Of a stretch of DNA of 51,718 nt, positions 26,592 to 34,662 are shown piece after piece. The DNA lies in assembly GCA_902786665.1 (NCBI GenBank), contig CADADN010000062.1, forward strand, positions 1-51,718, written 5' to 3'. The first letter of the stretch is position 1, and each line of letters opens with the position of its first letter. This DNA is from an uncultured Prevotellaceae bacterium (GTDB lineage Bacteria > Bacteroidota > Bacteroidia > Bacteroidales > Bacteroidaceae). The notes under the pieces are model-generated. The model did no database searches. It saw nothing but the letters and a program-made list of their open reading frames with translations, and was not told the origin of the DNA. A program made the translations under genes and the position numbers.

Positions 26592-27665
26592 ATGCAAAGG
26601 AACAAAATTTCCTTCAAAGGACAAAACATTTACGTCGGAATTGACGTGCATTTGAAGACATGGCATGTGACGACAGTCACCGAGAGTGGCTACAAGTACT
26701 CTTTCGCCCAGCATTCTGACGCCAAAGAGCTCTTTGACAGACTGAACAGGAAATTCCCAGATGCGCACTTCCTGTCTGCGTACGAGGCCGGGTTCTGCGG
26801 ATTCTCCGCCCACTATGCCCTGACAGAGTTGGGGTTTGAGAACATCGTCGTCCATGCTGCTGACATCCCGACCACCGGTAAAGAGAAGGCGATGAAGACG
26901 GATGCCGTGGATTCTGAGAAGATAGCTTGGGCATTGAAACGCGGAGAGCTGACCGGCATCTACGTTAAGGACAAACGATACATGGACGACACGAACCTTA
27001 TGCGCTTGCGCCAGCGTTTTGTTACGGACCTTTCCCGCCAGAAGAACAGGACGAAACACCTGCTATACACGCAAGGGGTGACATACCCCGAGCGTTTCAG
27101 GAAGAACCGCACACATTGGTCGCACAACTTCATGTCGTGGCTTCGCAATGAGGTGAGCCTGCTCTCCGAAGAGAAGCGGTCGCTTGTCTTGCTCTGCGAC
27201 CAGGTTGAGAACACCCGCAGGTCGATTCTGGCGGTCACACGTGAGATCCGCCGCCTGAGCACCACAGACAAGTACAAGGAGAACTACGACCTTCTGGCAT
27301 CCGTGCCGGGCTTCGGGCTGATCATGTCGATGTCGATGCTGACGGAGTTGGACAACAATGTCGCAAGGTTCCCCAACGAGCGCACGTTCGTGTCCATGCT
27401 CGGACTCATTCCGACATGCCATGACTCCGGCGAGAAGAAGGTCAGCGGGGAAAAGACAAACCGGGGCAGCAAGCACCTCGGGCCACTGATCATCGAAACC
27501 AGCTGGGTGGCAATATACAGAGACATGGAGTTGGGGGCATACTACTCCAACTGCTGCCAGAGCATGAAGCCTCACAAGGCGATTATAAAGGTGGCGAGAA
27601 AGCTCGCATGCAGGGCTTACGCAGTCCTAAAGACTAAGACCAAATATAAATATGAGCAATCATAA
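26592..27665 (+). CDS. IS110/IS116/IS902-family transposase (DEDD recombinase)
   Basis: A 357-residue transposase. The N-terminal RuvC-like DEDD domain is seen in VGIDVHLKTWHVTTV (Asp18), SAYEAGFCGF (Glu), and MKTDAVDSEKIAWAL (two Asp). The C-terminal Tnp_20 domain contains LLASVPGFGLIMSMSML, and the RTFVSMLGLIP and ETNRGSKHLG-like regions include the conserved Ser expected to attack DNA. Members of this family use a structured RNA encoded in an element end (bridge or seek RNA) to choose donor and target DNA. The gene appears intact. Higher GC than the cargo genes downstream suggests a separate origin. Confidence 0.92.
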   Translation: MQRNKISFKGQNIYVGIDVHLKTWHVTTVTESGYKYSFAQHSDAKELFDRLNRKFPDAHFLSAYEAGFCGFSAHYALTELGFENIVVHAADIPTTGKEKAMKTDAVDSEKIAWALKRGELTGIYVKDKRYMDDTNLMRLRQRFVTDLSRQKNRTKHLLYTQGVTYPERFRKNRTHWSHNFMSWLRNEVSLLSEEKRSLVLLCDQVENTRRSILAVTREIRRLSTTDKYKENYDLLASVPGFGLIMSMSMLTELDNNVARFPNERTFVSMLGLIPTCHDSGEKKVSGEKTNRGSKHLGPLIIETSWVAIYRDMELGAYYSNCCQSMKPHKAIIKVARKLACRAYAVLKTKTKYKYEQS

Positions 27666-27681
27666 AGCGAACATCGCGGAA

Positions 27682-27880
27682 TTGCGTGACAACAGGAATA
27701 CAAGTCGGACTGACTTCTCATTTTGCAATGACCACTCTCCGTCCCTGATGAGTCTGTAAGACTACATCTTATCATAGGTTGTGGCATTATACTCCAAGAT
27801 CTGAAGAAGTAATCTGATGAGTGGCTACGGCTCACTACATCTGATAGAAGTTTGATCCGGCATTCCTGTTGCTTACGCAA
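27682..27880 (+). ncRNA. Candidate bridge/seek RNA downstream of the IS110 transposase
   Basis: A roughly 199-nt segment closed by a long stem: TTGCGT plus CAACAGGAAT (27682-27699) pair with ATTCCTGTTG plus ACGCAA (27862-27880), with small internal bulges. Inside are two hairpins with the same frame but different loops: GATGAGTC-TGTAA-GACTACATC (27747-27768) and GATGAGTG-loop-CACTACATC (27816-27841). Two look-alike arms with different loops suit an RNA with separate donor and target guides. A downstream position is as described for the IS1111 subgroup. Strand assumed as the transposase; no promoter of its own was seen, so it may come from the transposase transcript or a circle junction. Confidence 0.55.
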
Positions 27881-27883
27881 CTC

Positions 27884-27908
27884 TCCAGGCATGTTGAACG
27901 TGTCTGGA
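27884..27908 (+). terminator. Hairpin closing the IS110 non-coding end
   Basis: TCCAGGCATG (27884-27893) pairs with CGTGTCTGGA (27899-27908) including two G-U pairs, loop TTGAA, followed by TGGGGGTTTCTTGTT. Could terminate the RNA or mark the element end. Confidence 0.5.
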
Positions 27909-28016
27909 TGGGGGTTTCTTGTTAAAGGACTTGCAAATTAGTGCGAAAATGAACACAAAACCGTTAAACAACACTAAAATATGACCCAATTATTTGGATT
28001 GCAACATAGAGGGGAC

Positions 28017-28100
28017 GGGGAATTTGATACGGATAACTAATTTGACATGTATCAGAGTTATGGGGAATTTGATACGTGGATAACTAAATTGACATATTAT
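28017..28100. repeat. Two tandem direct repeats upstream of the structured RNA
   Basis: GGGGAATTTGATAC followed by GGATAACTAA(T/A)TTGACAT occurs at 28017 and again at 28062 (45-bp period, one small indel). It ends at the -33 box of the 28100-28131 promoter, so it may hold regulator sites. Confidence 0.65.
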
Positions 28101-28131
28101 TTGGAAATTTAGCTTGTTTTATATATTTTTG
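28100..28131 (+). promoter_or_regulatory. Promoter of the structured RNA
   Basis: TTTG (28100-28103), 20-nt spacer, TATTTTTG (28124-28131): full consensus match. Start expected near 28137. Confidence 0.7.
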
Positions 28132-28136
28132 CAACG

Positions 28137-28337
28137 TGTTCATCAAACACAAATAACATCGTGGTTTAAGAATTAGCGTTCAGCTATCGATCTAAGTTTC
28201 GAGAATGTAGGAGTTTAAGAAACATGTCATAAAGATGGATAGAGTGAATGCTCACGCGATAGCGTGGGCTTTACTTATCTCATGACATGGGCTTCTCCTA
28301 CAGCCTTCGAACTGGATTAAGTGAGTCCACGCTTTTT
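28137..28337 (+). ncRNA. Candidate independent structured RNA of about 200 nt
   Basis: No reading frame. A long imperfect hairpin is nested: CGTGG (28160) with CCACG (28331); AGTTTCGA with TTCGAACT; GTAGGAG with CTCCTAC; CATGTCAT with ATGACATG; and a tip of AGTGAATGCTCACGC/GCGTGGGCTTTACTT with a GATA loop. The outer stem is followed at once by CTTTTTCT, as in an intrinsic terminator. A consensus promoter precedes it, and the next gene has its own promoter, so it looks like a separate transcription unit. Possible roles include a small regulatory RNA or a 6S-like RNA; none is established. Confidence 0.55.
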
Positions 28338-28447
28338 CTATCTAAGGATTTCATCGATAAGGGTATTAATCTCACACCATCTTAGCTGTTATATGCCTCA
28401 GGAATATAGATAGTTGTGATTTTGTGTAAAAATGTGAAATCATTTTA

Positions 28448-28479
28448 TTTGGAACATAACACGATATTTTATAACTTTG
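28448..28479 (+). promoter_or_regulatory. Promoter of the FISUMP gene
   Basis: TTTG (28448-28451), 20-nt spacer, TAACTTTG (28472-28479); leader about 30 nt before ATG 28515. The surrounding TTGTGATTTTGTGTAAAA block is duplicated before the next gene. Confidence 0.7.
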
Positions 28480-28514
28480 ACAACAAAATATTGGCACATT
28501 TAAAAACAAAGACT

Positions 28515-29318
28515 ATGAAAGGAAAAGTGATTATCCTATTGTTGTCGCTTATGACATTCGCGACATCTATGGCGCAGGATGATAACGTCTTGTCCTGCCC
28601 CGATGACAACCACCCACATGCCATCGACCTCGGACTTCCATCAGGAACCCTTTGGGCGTGTTGCAACGTTGGTGCTTCCACCCCTGAGGATTACGGCGGC
28701 TATTATTCCTGGGGCGAGACGGAGACGAAACCCAACTACACTTGGAGCGATTATCAACACTTTGAGGGCTCATCGAACACCTACCTCAACCTCGGCAGCG
28801 ACATTGCCGGCACTCAATATGACGTGGCTCATGTGAAGTGGGGCGGCTCCTGGGTGATGCCGACGAAAGAGCAACAAGATGAGTTGCGATACAACTGCTC
28901 CTACGAATGGATTCCGGAGAATGGGGTGATTGGTGGCAAGTTCACCAGCAAGATGAATGGCGCGAGTATCTTTCTGCCTGCGGCGGGCGGCTACGGCAAT
29001 TCTGGCCTCTACAACGTTGGCTCGTACGGCTACTACTGGTCGGCCACGCAGAACCCGTCGCGCTCGGACGGCGCCTACGATCTCTACTTTATTTCGAGCA
29101 ACGCCGACTGGTTCTACAACTCTCGCTACAGCGGCTCCACGGTGCGCCCCGTCATTAGTGTAACCAATAGCATTTATCTTCCAAAATCATCTTCGGAAAT
29201 ATCAAACCAAGCCATTTACAACATCTACGGCATAAAGGTTGCATCTAACCCGAAAGAAATAGACAACCTTCTCCCTGGCATCTACATCATCAATGGCAAG
29301 AAAGTCGTTGTGAAGTGA
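28515..29318 (+). CDS. Secreted FISUMP-domain protein (Fibrobacter succinogenes major paralogous domain)
   Basis: A 267-residue exported protein. The start at 28515 gives a signal peptide (MKGKVIILLLSLMTFATSMAQ). The FISUMP/DUF1566-type domain spans about residues 35-220: HAIDLGLPSGTLWACCNVGA, YGGYYSWGETE, WGGSWVMPTKEQQDEL, YWSAT and GSTVRPVI. The C-terminal IYNIYGIKV..LLPGIYIINGKKVVVK resembles short C-terminal beta modules of secreted Prevotella proteins, possibly a type IX sorting-like tail. Molecular function is unknown; the family resembles C-type-lectin-like surface folds. First gene of the composite-transposon cargo. Confidence 0.85.
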   Translation: MKGKVIILLLSLMTFATSMAQDDNVLSCPDDNHPHAIDLGLPSGTLWACCNVGASTPEDYGGYYSWGETETKPNYTWSDYQHFEGSSNTYLNLGSDIAGTQYDVAHVKWGGSWVMPTKEQQDELRYNCSYEWIPENGVIGGKFTSKMNGASIFLPAAGGYGNSGLYNVGSYGYYWSATQNPSRSDGAYDLYFISSNADWFYNSRYSGSTVRPVISVTNSIYLPKSSSEISNQAIYNIYGIKVASNPKEIDNLLPGIYIINGKKVVVK

Positions 29319-29378
29319 CAGAAAGCAAAGTCGGAATATTGATGTTTGTGATTTTGTGTAAAAGCTGTAATCACTTTT

Positions 29379-29410
29379 CTTGGAAAATGTCGGTGCTTTG
29401 TGTAATATTG
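29379..29410 (+). promoter_or_regulatory. Promoter of the kelch lipoprotein gene
   Basis: CTTG (29379-29382), 20-nt spacer, TAATATTG (29403-29410; one mismatch). It sits in a diverged copy of the block found before the FISUMP gene. Confidence 0.5.
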
Positions 29411-29438
29411 CATCCAACATCTAATGTTTACTAAAAAT

Positions 29439-31094
29439 ATGACGATAAAGAAATTCTTATCGCTATTAGCCATTTTACTGACATTGATGGCTTGTACAGA
29501 GACAGAATACAAGGAGACGGAGAATTATCAACTTCCGAGCATCACCTTGGATTCGTGTGTCGTTGCCTCTGGCAATTCGTTCACAGCCTATATGACTGTG
29601 GACAAGGGTGAGGCATTCTTCAATCATAGCGTTCTTTTACTTGTCTATGACGCAAAGGATTTGAGCCATGCGCTTTCTACCATCAACGTGGAACTCAAAG
29701 AAGACCGTTTGCAAAAAGTTCAGAAGACGTTCACCGTGCCTGCCACAGACGACGAATATATAGTGAGTGCCGTATTGAAGACCGAAAAGAACTCATTTAA
29801 GACAAGGTCGCTCTTTGTCAGTTTGGCAAACATGACCGCCGAAGGTTATCTTCACCTTTGGGGGCAGCCACGCTATTTTGAGGATGTTCGTTATGAGGGG
29901 AGAGCATACCCGTCGAAATATGCGACCGATGACATTGCGTTGCACTTCTCCGAGAGCAGGCGTTTTAATATTCTCGTGAAAGCGGCGATGCAAGGCAGAC
30001 CAGTAGAGGTCAGGGTGGGCAATCATGTCTATCCTGTGGTGTGGGAAAACAGAATTTTTTCAGAGGGAGAAAAGGAAACCGCAGACTGCATGATTGAGGT
30101 GACAATGACCGACATTGAGCCAGGCATATACGACGTGGCCCTGCACTGGCCAAGAGTGGAACTCCCATTGTCGAAGAAAATCCGAATCCTGCCTTTGAAA
30201 GCTGAAGAGGAGGAGACGACACCATTGAGCCAGTTTGCGGATTTGCCTCATAATGCCAAAGCATCTTTCAGAATAGATGACAAGATGTACTATTACACCA
30301 GAATGGAATCTAAAACATTGGTCTCCTGCGACCTCAACACCAAAGAGTGGACCAAACATAAGGACGTGGCCTATGATATCTCGGAGATGGTGGCAATAGG
30401 CTCCAAGGCGTATGGCATCACTGAGATATATAAACCTTATGGAGGAAATAGCAACTCGATACAGAACAAACTGTATGAGTACAGTCCCCAGACAGACACT
30501 TGGAAGGAATTGGCAGACCTGCCTGTCAAGGGTGAGATGTATCAAATGAAGGTTTTCACCACAGGTGGCAATGTGTATATCTGTGGTGGATATTTTGCTA
30601 GCACAAACAAGCAGTTTATGGAGACATGGAAGTATGATATCTCCAACGGTCAATGGACGAGAGTTGCCGACAGACCTACAGAGCAAAGGGTGATGCAGAC
30701 GGGCAATGGCGAAACCTATGGCTACTTCATGACACCGAAAGGCTTCCTCTGGGTGTATGATTCAAGCAAAAATGAATGGCACAGGGAGACGCAGTTGACG
30801 TCGGTTTACCTCTCCTCAAACCAAGAGCAGTGCCTTCTCGAGCATGACGGCAAACTCTTCTATGCTGGTGATCCTGGAAACACAGATTTCGATAGTGGCA
30901 ACCCTGCCATCTACAACTATGATTTCCAGACTAAGAAATGGGAGTTGTTAGGTCTCTACTCGATTAGGACATTGGGCAATGCCATTCTAACCGCCACCTT
31001 CCATAAAGACAAACTCATCTTGGGTCCCATGCTGAAGCGAGCAGACTATTCGGGCACTACATGTATGCACTTCATCAATTTTGACATCAAATGA
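29439..31094 (+). CDS. Kelch/galactose-oxidase-type beta-propeller lipoprotein
   Basis: A 551-residue lipoprotein; start at MTIKKFLSLLAIL gives lipobox LTLMAC (Cys about residue 19). The N-terminal part (about 30-255) consists of beta-rich segments of an immunoglobulin-like kind. The C-terminal part has kelch-like repeats: YEYSPQTDTWKELADLPV, GGNVYICGGYF, WKYDISNGQWTRVADRP, YNYDFQTKKWELLGLYS. Probably surface-exposed and ligand-binding; no enzyme site is seen. Its ATG overlaps the next gene (ATGA), so the two are coupled. Confidence 0.78.
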   Translation: MTIKKFLSLLAILLTLMACTETEYKETENYQLPSITLDSCVVASGNSFTAYMTVDKGEAFFNHSVLLLVYDAKDLSHALSTINVELKEDRLQKVQKTFTVPATDDEYIVSAVLKTEKNSFKTRSLFVSLANMTAEGYLHLWGQPRYFEDVRYEGRAYPSKYATDDIALHFSESRRFNILVKAAMQGRPVEVRVGNHVYPVVWENRIFSEGEKETADCMIEVTMTDIEPGIYDVALHWPRVELPLSKKIRILPLKAEEEETTPLSQFADLPHNAKASFRIDDKMYYYTRMESKTLVSCDLNTKEWTKHKDVAYDISEMVAIGSKAYGITEIYKPYGGNSNSIQNKLYEYSPQTDTWKELADLPVKGEMYQMKVFTTGGNVYICGGYFASTNKQFMETWKYDISNGQWTRVADRPTEQRVMQTGNGETYGYFMTPKGFLWVYDSSKNEWHRETQLTSVYLSSNQEQCLLEHDGKLFYAGDPGNTDFDSGNPAIYNYDFQTKKWELLGLYSIRTLGNAILTATFHKDKLILGPMLKRADYSGTTCMHFINFDIK

Positions 31095-32446
31095 AAACAA
31101 AATCAATTATATCTTCAGTGCTGTTGGTTGTCGTGATATGGCTGACCAACGGTTGCAGTACTGATACTATTTGGGAGGAGATATCCTACGGTCAAGAAGA
31201 ACCCTCGTATAGCAATGGCGAACTTCCTGCCATGGTGCAGGTTCATACGGACCGTGTCGAGATAACGCTCTATAAGAACCTGACACATTATATTTACCTC
31301 GATGGCGTGCTGATAAAGACGCTTGGCAACGAAAAAAAGGTAACGCTGCGTGCACTGACGCCAGACACGGAGTACCATCTGTTGATCACCGCCCTGGAAG
31401 GTGAGAAGGTTCTAAAGAAAGAAACAACATTCAGAACACTCAAGTCGTATGCAACTGTTATAGGATGACGTGAGATGGACCTTTACGGGAACAATGAGGA
31501 AGTTGTGGATTTTGTCCGCCAGTTTCCTGGAGGCGATTTCCTCGATTTCACTCACAGATACTACAATTATTCCGAAGAAGACTACCGTCTCCGCCGAACT
31601 GATGCTGACGGACGGGTGAAGTGGAGAACCAATATAGCTGTTACCCAGGCTTCCCTTTCAGAGGATGGCCATATTGCAGCATGGTCATACGACATGGCAT
31701 GCAGGGTGAACCCTGAGACAGGTGCCGCATTGTATGAGTACACCCCGGAACTCAAGGACGGTTACATCAACGGTGCCTGTCCGTGCAAGGATGGAGGTAT
31801 GGCTATTGTGGGTAGAGGCAACACACTCGATAGCTACTACTTCGCGCGCTTAGATGCCAATGGGCAACTGATTCATGAGGAGGAAGGTAATCTTGCCGAC
31901 GAACTTTATAGTGTTCACGAAATGGCAGACGGCAATGTGGTGGCTATGGGTAAGAATGGCGCACAGACACTGGTGACCATCACCTTCGATGCCTCTGGTA
32001 AGGTCATCGACAAGTCATCGGACTATTCGGAAAATAGGGATTTTGAATACAGGTTAACTTTTATTCAGTCTATCAGTGACAACAAGGGCAACACCTATTT
32101 CTTGGGATATGGTGAAATAACAACAGGAGGCTCCCACCCATGCCCTATCATTGTCAAGGCGGATGCTCAGGGAAAGATAGAATGGACACGTGTGTTGAAT
32201 GGTCAATATTCAGCATATCCATCCAATTTTTACTTCATTGAAGATGACAAGTTGTGTGTGCTCTATTCCAGTGACAAGAATACTCACGTGTCATTCATTA
32301 CCACCGGAAATGAACATTTGCAAGACATAGCCTTCAAAAATAATTACGGTGCTCTCTATGCCTGTCCGGTAAATGAAGAGTATTCTCAGTTCATTCTCTT
32401 CGACTGTTTTGGCAGAATTTTACTTGTCGATACCGAAGGGGAATAA
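31091..32446 (+). pseudogene. Fibronectin-III-like/beta-propeller lipoprotein gene split by an in-frame TGA
   Basis: One frame of 451 codons interrupted at 31466-31468 by TGA (codon 126). The first part (125 residues) has a lipoprotein signal (WLTNGCSTD) and an FnIII-like domain ending TFRTLKSY. The second part (from 31475, 323 residues) has no signal peptide and contains repeated PQQ/WD-like blades (DADGRVKW, RLDANGQLIHEEEGN, TFDASGKVIDKSS, KADAQGKIEWTR). Phase and sense continue across the stop, so it was one gene. The second part could not be exported alone. Could be a nonsense mutation or a sequencing error. Confidence 0.78.
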
Positions 32447-32572
32447 ATAAGAGAACAAGAATCAATAATCGTTGCACAATCATATATGCATCACAACTAA
32501 GGCAGACGGCGGTAATATCTTCTTTCCTGCAGTGTGTAACTCCTTTATGGGTTGTTTTTATTTTATCAAAAC

Positions 32573-34405
32573 GTAACTACTCAGCACCCTATGGTATGAG
32601 TAGTTACCTTACTGTTGTACGACAGCAAGTATTGCATTGAATTTGGAGTTTCCATTCTTCATAGCTGTTTCATCGGCACCGTCATCAGTTCGGAAACCAC
32701 CACTGATTTTCTGTTTTATCTTTATCTTCCTTACCCCCCGTTCACTGGCATTGTTGTCGTAAGGCACATGCGGGTATGTGAGGAAGGTAAACAGATAGTC
32801 CTTGACTTTGAGAATTCCCCTTTTGAATCTCTCAAACTCGTCATCCAGGTGTGTGAGACTTTCACCCAGGAGGTTATTCATTTTTGTCTTCAGTATCTTT
32901 ATCTTCCTTGGCGTGATGCAGCTGTCTCTGCTGATATCCATGGAGTGTCGTATCAGGCGGAGAAATCTCCGTGACCAGTCCTGCCTTGTGTCCAGCTCGT
33001 TTAGGTACTCCGCATTTCTCAGCAGATGGGCCAGGCAGACCTGATGTTCCTTGACTTTCATCTTGAAATAACTGTGGTGTCTGTCCGTGACGAGCGTCGA
33101 GTTGGGCAGCCCGTCAGGGAATATGGTGTCTATGGCCTTCATGCCCCTTGACTTCATCTGGAACACGTAGGTGAGGGCGTCGTTCTGGAATATCCAGTTC
33201 CAGTGCAGCTCCTTTCCAACCGAGGCGCCCGTCTCGTCAGCTCCGACGACAGGGGCATGTTCAAGCTTCTTCCGTATTTCCTCGTATGCCGCGTTTGCCT
33301 TGCCGCTGTTTTCCCTGAGTATGTTCTGCACGGTACCCTCGCTGATTTTCTGGCCCGACAAGTCCGAGACGAGCTCCGCAATCCTTTTGAAAGGGATACA
33401 TTGGACGACATTGAGGTATGTCACGAGCGCACGGATGTTGTCTCCGTACTTGATGCGGCAGTTGGGGGCGTCGCAGTTGTTCACGCAGCCACACTCGCAG
33501 ACCTTCTCGTAATATTGCTCCTCACTTGCCTCAACGACAAACTTTATGTCGATGACCTGTGTCTTGCGGATCTTCCTATACTGTACGCCGTCCAGTGAAC
33601 GGCCGCAGCACGTGCAGTACGCCGGCTCATGCTTTATGATCCTGTCCGGTGTGCTGACAGACTGCAGCGTGCTTCCCCTGTGTCCGAGCTGGCCGCCGCT
33701 TGGCTTCCCGCTCGGCTTGCGGAGAGACTTGGTCCTGCGGAGCTCACGGGCGGCGATGCTTTCCTGCGTCGGAGGGATGCTGCTGTTGCTGCTGTTCTTC
33801 TCTGGCTTTCCCGGCGCATTGGACGAATCGTCCTCGCCGTCGCTGCCATCTTCCAGTTCCTTAACCCGGGATTTTGCATCGGCAAGTTCCGACTTGGTCG
33901 AGGCAAGCTCCATCTTCAGATTGTGTATCTCCACGTCCTTCCTGCCTATGACGCGGTTGAGACGCCCGATCTACTCGTTCTTCTCGGAATCAGACTTCTC
34001 AAGTTTACGCAGACGCTGGTTGATCAAGCGCAGAACATCTTCTATGTCAGTACACTTCTTTGCCATTTCCAGACGCAAAAATAGGCATCTTCCATGAAAT
34101 GGCAAAATGTGGATTCACATCCTTTAACGGTGAATTCGAATTTTCGGAAAACGCAAAACACCCTCTCGCCGACGATAATCTCTTTGAGGGTGATAATTGA
34201 CGACGTGAACTTGCCTGAACCATGACAAACTTCACAAATCCAAATTAGGACCAATATACACCGCCATTGTGTAAATGCATCCAAAGGACACCCAACAATC
34301 AGAGGTACTGGAAAAACGCAAAATCCGATTTATGATTTGTTAACGAACATTTTTCCGGAGTACTCACAACATGTACATTGTAAATAGGGGGTGCTGAGTA
34401 GTTAC
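32573..34405 (-). mobile_element. IS66-family insertion sequence, near-complete copy
   Basis: Bounded by 16-bp perfect terminal inverted repeats (32573-32588 and 34390-34405). It contains only a tnpC-type transposase gene, without tnpA or tnpB, as in the ISBst12 subgroup. About 320 bp between the gene start (34066) and the right end hold no clear gene. Its inner left flank differs from the right flank, so the 8-bp duplication belongs to the larger unit. Confidence 0.85.
32609..34066 (-). pseudogene. IS66-family transposase (TnpC) with an in-frame TAG near the start
   Basis: A 485-codon frame from ATG 34066, broken by TAG at codon 32 (33971-33973); the sense continues past it (RLRKLEKSDSEKNE, stop, IGRLNRVIGRKDVE) in a coiled-coil leader. 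Downstream parts are complete: a zinc-finger block YCTCCGRSLDG, the DDE core GADETGAS, VTDRHHSYFK, CLAHLLRNAEYL, and NNASERGVRKIKIKQKISGG. A GTG at 33934 could restart translation and leave 441 residues with all catalytic residues, so activity is not excluded. Confidence 0.8.
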
Positions 34406-34547
34406 CTCAACTTTCGCAGTTGAGAGAAGTTCAGAAGTTAAAGAAGTTCAGGAGTTCAGACATTACCACAACAAACAACCTTTGAGCTTAGCGAGGTGTA
34501 TTCGGACTATTGTCTGAACTCCTGCAACTCCTGAACTCCTGAACTAC
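34406..34547. repeat. Interspersed hairpin repeat, copy 2
   Basis: Starts with CTCAACT-TTCGC-AGTTGAG (34406-34424). A perfect 14-bp inverted repeat follows: CAGGAGTTCAGACA (34449-34462) and TGTCTGAACTCCTG (34511-34524), 48 nt apart, then tandem AACTCCTG units. Near-identical to copy 3. Confidence 0.8.
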
Positions 34548-34627
34548 AAAAAGTTGAGCGAATGCGATACTTCAATACTTTGATTTTCAATCGAAGGTAG
34601 GCTTCGGTTCAGAAAAACAAAAAATAT

Positions 34628-34658
34628 TTTGTTTTTCACTCACCTTGCACTACCTTTG
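34628..34658 (+). promoter_or_regulatory. Promoter abutting the methyltransferase fusion gene
   Basis: TTTG (34628-34631), 19-nt spacer, TACCTTTG (34651-34658). Only 4 nt separate the box from ATG 34663, so the start site should fall on or next to the start codon. Confidence 0.75.
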
Positions 34659-34662
34659 CAAA

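Larger units (their letters stand above)
26189..27960 (+). mobile_element. IS110-family insertion element (ends approximate)
   Basis: It comprises a structured non-coding stretch (26200-26433), a promoter, the DEDD transposase gene (26592-27665) and a second structured stretch (27682-27908). The left limit is taken where IS66 similarity stops. The right limit is not defined, because IS110 elements lack clear terminal inverted repeats and no second copy is available. Confidence 0.6.
26005..34413. mobile_element. IS66-bounded composite transposon (26013-34405) with 8-bp target duplication
   Basis: The outer left end GTAACTACTCAGCACC (26013-26028) and the outer right end GGTGCTGAGTAGTTAC (34390-34405) are perfect inverted copies. 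They are flanked by identical CTCAACTT at 26005-26012 and 34406-34413, the 8-bp duplication expected for IS66. Removing the unit and one repeat restores CTCAACT-TTCGC-AGTTGAG, a perfect hairpin like the one beside repeat copy 3. Inside are an IS66 remnant, an IS110-family element, two structured RNA candidates, three surface-protein genes (one split) and the right IS66 copy. It may have moved as one unit, or grown by later insertions into one IS66. The inner flank of the right copy (ATCAAAAC) does not match. Confidence 0.75.

Noticed and set aside
26316-27059. 247-codon leftward frame opposite the IS110 transposase
   Set aside because: Most of it is antisense to the DEDD domain. The tail over the hairpin region looks protein-like but has no support beyond that.
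28137-28337. Identification of the structured RNA as 6S RNA
   Set aside because: Length and long hairpin fit, but the central bubble and promoter-mimic cannot be verified by eye, and a housekeeping RNA inside a transposon is unlikely.
31466-33973. Stop-codon recoding (TGA and TAG read as sense) in the transposon
   Set aside because: Genes in the window use TAA, TAG and TGA as normal stops; two independent nonsense changes in a decaying mobile unit are simpler.
34042-34284. 80-codon frame upstream of the IS66 transposase as a possible tnpB
   Set aside because: No TnpB or TnpA motif; the element fits the IS66 subgroup with tnpC only.
34548-34662. Cobalamin riboswitch before the corrinoid methyltransferase
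   Set aside because: No B12-box-like sequence was seen, and the promoter abuts the ATG, leaving no leader for one.
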